Of a DNA stretch of 9,965 nt, positions 7,145 through 9,965 are shown in pieces. A program made the translations under genes and the position numbers. Below the pieces are notes generated by a model. That model ran no database searches. It was not told the DNA's origin and saw only the letters and a program-made list of their open reading frames with translations. The DNA lies in the NCBI GenBank assembly GCA_037442205.1, contig JBBIQS010000145.1:1-9965 (forward strand), written 5' to 3'. The DNA comes from JBBIQS01 sp037442205 (GTDB taxonomy: Bacteria > Myxococcota > Myxococcia > Myxococcales > UBA5297). Position 1 is the stretch's first letter; each line of letters begins with the position of its first letter.

Positions 7145-8110
7145 CTAGAACCCTCCCGAGAGGCTCATCCCGACCAGGCTCGGGCCGCCGTGGACTCCCA
7201 GCGCCAGTCCGGCCTCGCTCGGCGGGCCGCTCAGCGCCAGGTAGAGCCCGACCCCAGCCGCGATCGCTCCGACCCCGAAGCAGGCGTCGGCAATCCGCGA
7301 GCGCGTTTTGACCGCGGTGTAGGCGGTGTCGTAGGCCGCCGGGTCACCCTTGCTCGCCGCCGCCTGTTCGTCCGAGTAGGCGGAGCGGGCCAGCACCCCG
7401 AACACCCCGCCGGCGGCCAGCGCGGCGACGCCGCCTCCGAGCGCCACCCAGGCCCCGGTCCGGCCGCCCTTGGATTCGGAGGGCTCGGAAGTCGCGGAGA
7501 CCGCCGCCGCGGGAGCCGGGGCAGGGGAGGGGGCCGGTTCGATCGCCGCGGGCGCAGGAGCAGGCGCGGCGGCGACCGCGGGCGCGGCCGGGCTGGGGGC
7601 CGGCGCGGCCTTGGGCGGCTCGGCCTTGGCCAGCGCCTTGAGGACTCCCGACTTCTCGAGCAGATCGCGGGTGGCCTTCTGGACCGCGGCGACGATCAGC
7701 TCCTCCCGCCCCTCGACGCCCTGTCCCACCCGCGCCACGACCCGGTTCTTCCCGGTGTCGATCAGCTTGAGGTCGATGCGCAGCAGGTTCCCGATCTTCC
7801 CCAGGGTGCCGACCAGGACGTGGCCGACCCCCAGCGCGCCGCCGATCTCGGCGATGCACTTGCCCTCGCTGCAGCCCAGCAGCTGCTTCTGCTTCTCGAA
7901 GCCGAGCATGCTCTGGATGTCGCTGGAGCCGACCACCTCGAGCCCGGGGATGGAGCTCAGCTCGGAGAGCACCACCTCGGAGAGGAGGTCGGCCTTCTCC
8001 TTGGCGGTGCCCAGCGCGCGAATCTCGAGGACGGCGATCCGCACCTTGCCCGACGCGGCGGCGCAGAGCTCGGGGACGAGGAGCGCCACGATCAGCGCGA
8101 GTTGTCGCAT
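7145..8110 (-). CDS. Exported protein with TolB/CsgG-like N-terminal domain and C-terminal hydrophobic hairpin
   Basis: The 321-residue product starts at ATG 8110, with GGGAGAA about 8 nt upstream. A signal peptide (RQLALIVALLVPELCAAA) is likely cut near residue 19; Cys16 lies in a poor lipobox. Residues 22-130 resemble the TolB-N/FlgO/CsgG-like alpha/beta fold seen in many myxobacterial periplasmic proteins: KVRIAVLEIRALG, ADLLSEVVLSELSSIPGLEVVG, then CSEGKCIAEIGGALGVGHVLVGTLGKIG with Cys80 and Cys85, and LLRIDLKLIDTGKNRVVARV. A helix (135-161) leads into a Pro/Ala-rich linker (about 162-205). Two hydrophobic segments (about 219-241 and 273-294), separated by a charged/Ala stretch, follow, and the protein ends SLVGMSLSGGF. 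It may be envelope-anchored. It lies 2 nt upstream of the large lipoprotein gene, whose ribosome site is inside its last codons, so the two form an operon and may act together. The exact function is unknown. Confidence 0.9.
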   Translation of the reverse strand: MRQLALIVALLVPELCAAASGKVRIAVLEIRALGTAKEKADLLSEVVLSELSSIPGLEVVGSSDIQSMLGFEKQKQLLGCSEGKCIAEIGGALGVGHVLVGTLGKIGNLLRIDLKLIDTGKNRVVARVGQGVEGREELIVAAVQKATRDLLEKSGVLKALAKAEPPKAAPAPSPAAPAVAAAPAPAPAAIEPAPSPAPAPAAAVSATSEPSESKGGRTGAWVALGGGVAALAAGGVFGVLARSAYSDEQAAASKGDPAAYDTAYTAVKTRSRIADACFGVGAIAAGVGLYLALSGPPSEAGLALGVHGGPSLVGMSLSGGF

Positions 8111-8311
8111 GGAGAGTTCTCCCGGGGCCCGCCGAGGTCGGCCGGGGCACTTGGTCGGACAGGGTATCGCGCCCGGCGACCCGTCGGAAAGTCCGCCTGG
8201 CGCCGGCCGGCGATCGAATGCGCAGGCTCGAGGGCTCGGCCGCCTCGCCGCCTCCTTTAGCCGCGCCTTCGCGGGGTGAGCGTCGCGCGCCGAGGCCCGC
8301 TCAGATGGATC
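8111..8311. other. Intergenic region upstream of the TolB-like / lipoprotein operon
   Basis: These 201 bp lie between the stop of the RCC1/EGF gene and the ATG at 8110, both on the minus strand. A short inverted repeat CCGCG-cctt-CGCGG at 8261-8274 could end the upstream transcript but has no T-run. I see no convincing promoter consensus, although one is expected here. Confidence 0.4.
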
Positions 8312-9965
8312 TCACCGGGTCAACGGCGGCCATCGATCGGCAGCTCGCCGTTTCTTCGCCAGAGCGGCCAATCCCGCGATCGCAAAGAGGAATTCCAGCG
8401 CGCCTCCGCCGCCCGAGCTGCAGGCGCAGCCGGTGGTCACGCCGAAGCCCTCCTCGACGCCGGAGTCGGCGCTTCCGGGATCCGCGCCGGCGTCGCTCGA
8501 TCCGGCATCCGGCTCGCCCAGGCCGGAGTCGGCGACCGGAGCACAGAGCGGATAGTCGCCGTATCCCGCTGCGCATTGATCGCAGGCGGCGCCGGCGAAT
8601 CCAGGGCTGCAATTGCAGGCGCCGGCCGCGTCGCAGGTCCCATGGCCGCCGCAGGTCGCAACCGCATCGCAGTAGTCGCAGGCCGGATAACCGTAATGAT
8701 TGGCCGCGCATCGGCTGCAGTCGGGGCCATCGAACCCCGGGAAGCAGGCGCAGGCTCCGGCCGCGTCGCAGCTGCCGTGGCCGTTGCAGGTCGTCCAGGC
8801 CTGGCAGAGGGTGCAGTCCGGATAGCCGTAGTGACCGGGAGCGCACTGGCCGCAGCCGGCGCCGTCGAACCTGGTGAAGCAGGCGCAGGTGCCGTCGGGC
8901 TGGGCGGCGCCGTGGCCGCTGCAGGTGGTGGCGTTGCCGTACTGGCAGGCCGGCCCGGCGAATCCGAAGTCGCAGGCACAGGTTCCCAAGGTCGTGCACA
9001 GGCCGTTGCCGCCGCAGCTGGTCGCCGCCTCGCAGAAGGCGCAGCGCGGGAAATCGAAGTAGTTCTGCGAGCATGCGCCGCAGCTGGCGCCCGCGAACCC
9101 GGTGGCGCACTGGCAGCTGCCGTCGGCCTGGACCGCGCCGTGGCCGGAGCAGGCGCTGGTGTCGCTGAGCTCGCAGGCGGAACCGGCGAATCCGAAGGCG
9201 CAGGTGCAGGCACCGAGGGTGCTGCAGCTGCCGTGGCCAGAGCAGCTGCTTGCCGCCTGGCAGAAGGCGCAGGTCGGATAGCTGTAGTGATCCGGGGCGC
9301 ACTCGGCGCAGCTCGATCCGGCGAATCCCGCCGCGCACAGGCAGGTGCCGTCGGCCTGGGCGGCGCCGTGGCCGCTGCAGTTCGCGGCGTCGCTGTACTG
9401 GCAGGAGGGGCCGGCGAAGCCCGGGCTGCAGCTGCAGAGCCCGCTCGAGCAGGTGCCGTTGCCCCGGCAAGTCGGCGAGCTGCAGGCGCCGTTCGAGCAG
9501 GTCGGCATCTCACCGCAGGCGTCGGCGAGATAGGAGAAGCCGTTGGCGATCGCCTCCGTCCAGAGGCCGGCGGTGCCGTCGCCCAGCTGGCCGTAGGGGT
9601 TCTTTCCCCAGGACCAGACGGTTCCGTCCGTCTTGAGCGCCAGCGAGTGCTCTGCGCCCGCCGCCACCGACGACACCCCGGTCAGCCCGCTCACCGCCAC
9701 CGGCGCGCTCCGATAGATCGCCGCCCCGTCCCCCAGCTGCCCGTACGAGTTGTCGCCCCAGGCCCAGGCCGTCCCGTCGCTCTTCATCGCCAGCGAGTGG
9801 GAGGTGCCCGCCGACACCGCCACCACTCCCGTCAGCGCGCTCACCGCCACCGGCGCCAACTGCCGCGCCGTCGTCCCGTCCCCAAGCTGTCCGAATCCGT
9901 TGTGGCCCCAGGCCCAGACCGTCCCGTCGCTCTTCACCGCCAGCGAGTGGTGCCAGCCCGCCGCC
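8312..9965 (-). CDS. RCC1 / EGF-repeat / MYXO-CTERM surface protein (N-terminus beyond right edge)
   Basis: The frame is open to the window end; the GTG at 9937 is internal, because RCC1 sequence (AAGWHHSLAVKSDG) continues upstream of it, so the true start lies outside. Numbering from that GTG as residue 1: three RCC1 blades of 50 residues (1-127, e.g. SDGTVWAWG and YGQLGDG); then eight Cys-rich EGF/laminin-EGF-like modules (141-466) with CSGHG, ADGTC.C..GFAG..C and long-form tails such as CAPGHYGYPDC; then an Asp-Ala-Gly-rich spacer (467-502); then a C-terminal GCACSSGGGG, a hydrophobic segment (about 512-527) and KKRR. The last part matches the MYXO-CTERM sorting signal, which in Myxococcota is processed by a myxosortase so that the protein reaches the cell surface. 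An 11-residue tail (AADRWPPLTR region) after KKRR is longer than usual. A surface contact or adhesion role is inferred; no enzyme motif is visible. Confidence 0.92.
   Translation of the reverse strand, partial: AAGWHHSLAVKSDGTVWAWGHNGFGQLGDGTTARQLAPVAVSALTGVVAVSAGTSHSLAMKSDGTAWAWGDNSYGQLGDGAAIYRSAPVAVSGLTGVSSVAAGAEHSLALKTDGTVWSWGKNPYGQLGDGTAGLWTEAIANGFSYLADACGEMPTCSNGACSSPTCRGNGTCSSGLCSCSPGFAGPSCQYSDAANCSGHGAAQADGTCLCAAGFAGSSCAECAPDHYSYPTCAFCQAASSCSGHGSCSTLGACTCAFGFAGSACELSDTSACSGHGAVQADGSCQCATGFAGASCGACSQNYFDFPRCAFCEAATSCGGNGLCTTLGTCACDFGFAGPACQYGNATTCSGHGAAQPDGTCACFTRFDGAGCGQCAPGHYGYPDCTLCQAWTTCNGHGSCDAAGACACFPGFDGPDCSRCAANHYGYPACDYCDAVATCGGHGTCDAAGACNCSPGFAGAACDQCAAGYGDYPLCAPVADSGLGEPDAGSSDAGADPGSADSGVEEGFGVTTGCACSSGGGGALEFLFAIAGLAALAKKRRAADRWPPLTR
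8345..8431 (-). other. MYXO-CTERM-like sorting signal
   Basis: It encodes GCACSSGGGG followed by a hydrophobic segment (LEFLFAIAGLAALA) and KKRR. This is the Cys motif / transmembrane helix / basic cluster order of MYXO-CTERM. It is the strongest taxonomic clue in the window. Confidence 0.85.
8528..9388 (-). repeat. Tandem EGF-module repeats, 228-bp then 135-bp units
   Basis: Two 76-residue units (9161-9388 and 8933-9160), each one long plus one short EGF module, are followed by three 45-residue units of long form (8798-8932, 8663-8797, 8528-8662). The motif CAGA(A/G)GG.GCAG recurs at 9261, 9033 and 8805, exactly 228 bp apart; the next equivalent is at 8670, 135 bp away. An additional divergent module (about 9389-9517) precedes the set. 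The pattern implies growth by tandem duplication within the gene. Confidence 0.8.
9557..9965 (-). repeat. 150-bp RCC1 coding repeats, right set
   Basis: The CCA of the Trp-Gly codons recurs at 9608, 9758 and 9908, a period of 150 bp. The units share most bases with each other and with the left set, in the same orientation. The set continues past the right edge. Confidence 0.8.

Noticed and set aside
4800..7148. A 782-codon plus-strand open frame opposite the large lipoprotein gene
   Set aside because: Its translation is Arg/Gly-rich low complexity with no domain, and it lies fully antisense to a gene with a signal peptide, lipobox and beta-sandwich motifs. Long antisense frames are expected at this GC content.
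7190..8279. Two long plus-strand open frames opposite the TolB-like gene
   Set aside because: Both are mirror frames of the Ala/Pro-rich coding sequence and lack any supporting ribosome site or domain.
8528..9388. Regularly spaced repeats that might suggest a CRISPR array
   Set aside because: The units are 228 or 135 bp, in frame, and encode Cys-rich EGF modules; there are no short identical repeats with unique spacers.

Overview
The window is very GC-rich and almost fully coding. It most likely comes from a Myxococcota (myxobacterial-type) chromosome. The evidence is a MYXO-CTERM-like sorting tail on the right-hand surface protein, Asp-Ala-Gly-rich spacers in two exported proteins, a giant Ig/FN3-like lipoprotein, RCC1 and EGF-like repeat proteins, and the characteristic high-GC codon use. 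This is inference; no rRNA or other species marker is present. I see no tRNA, rRNA, CRISPR array, insertion sequence or origin.

Layout from left to right. Positions 1-456 (minus) hold the N-terminal part of an RCC1-repeat lipoprotein that runs off the left edge. Positions 457-802 are a divergent intergenic region. Positions 803-1213 (plus) encode a small DUF3788-type cytoplasmic protein, the only plus-strand gene. Positions 1214-1456 are a convergent gap with inverted repeats. Positions 1457-2872 (minus) encode an exported phosphoesterase of the phospholipase C / AcpA type. Its start overlaps by 4 bp the stop of 2869-3798 (minus), a probable outer-membrane beta-barrel protein. Positions about 3888-4150 hold a decayed remnant of an EGF/MYXO-CTERM gene. 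Positions 4221-7142 (minus) encode a 973-residue lipoprotein with Ig/FN3-like domains. It sits 2 nt downstream of 7145-8110 (minus), an exported protein with a TolB/CsgG-like N-terminal domain, a Pro/Ala linker and two C-terminal hydrophobic segments. Positions 8312 to beyond 9965 (minus) encode an RCC1 + EGF-repeat + MYXO-CTERM surface protein that is cut by the right edge.

All but one of the genes appear to encode exported, outer-membrane or surface proteins, so this is a cell-envelope locus. There are two apparent operon pairs (8110->7145->4221 and 3798->2869/2872->1457). Members of one RCC1/EGF/MYXO-CTERM family occur at least three times: an intact 5' end at the left, an intact 3' end at the right, and a frameshifted 3' fragment in the middle. 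That pattern suggests local duplication and decay of a repeat-protein family. I did not find a clearly new defence, mobile or regulatory system; the decayed paralogue and the EGF super-repeat architecture are the most informative observations.
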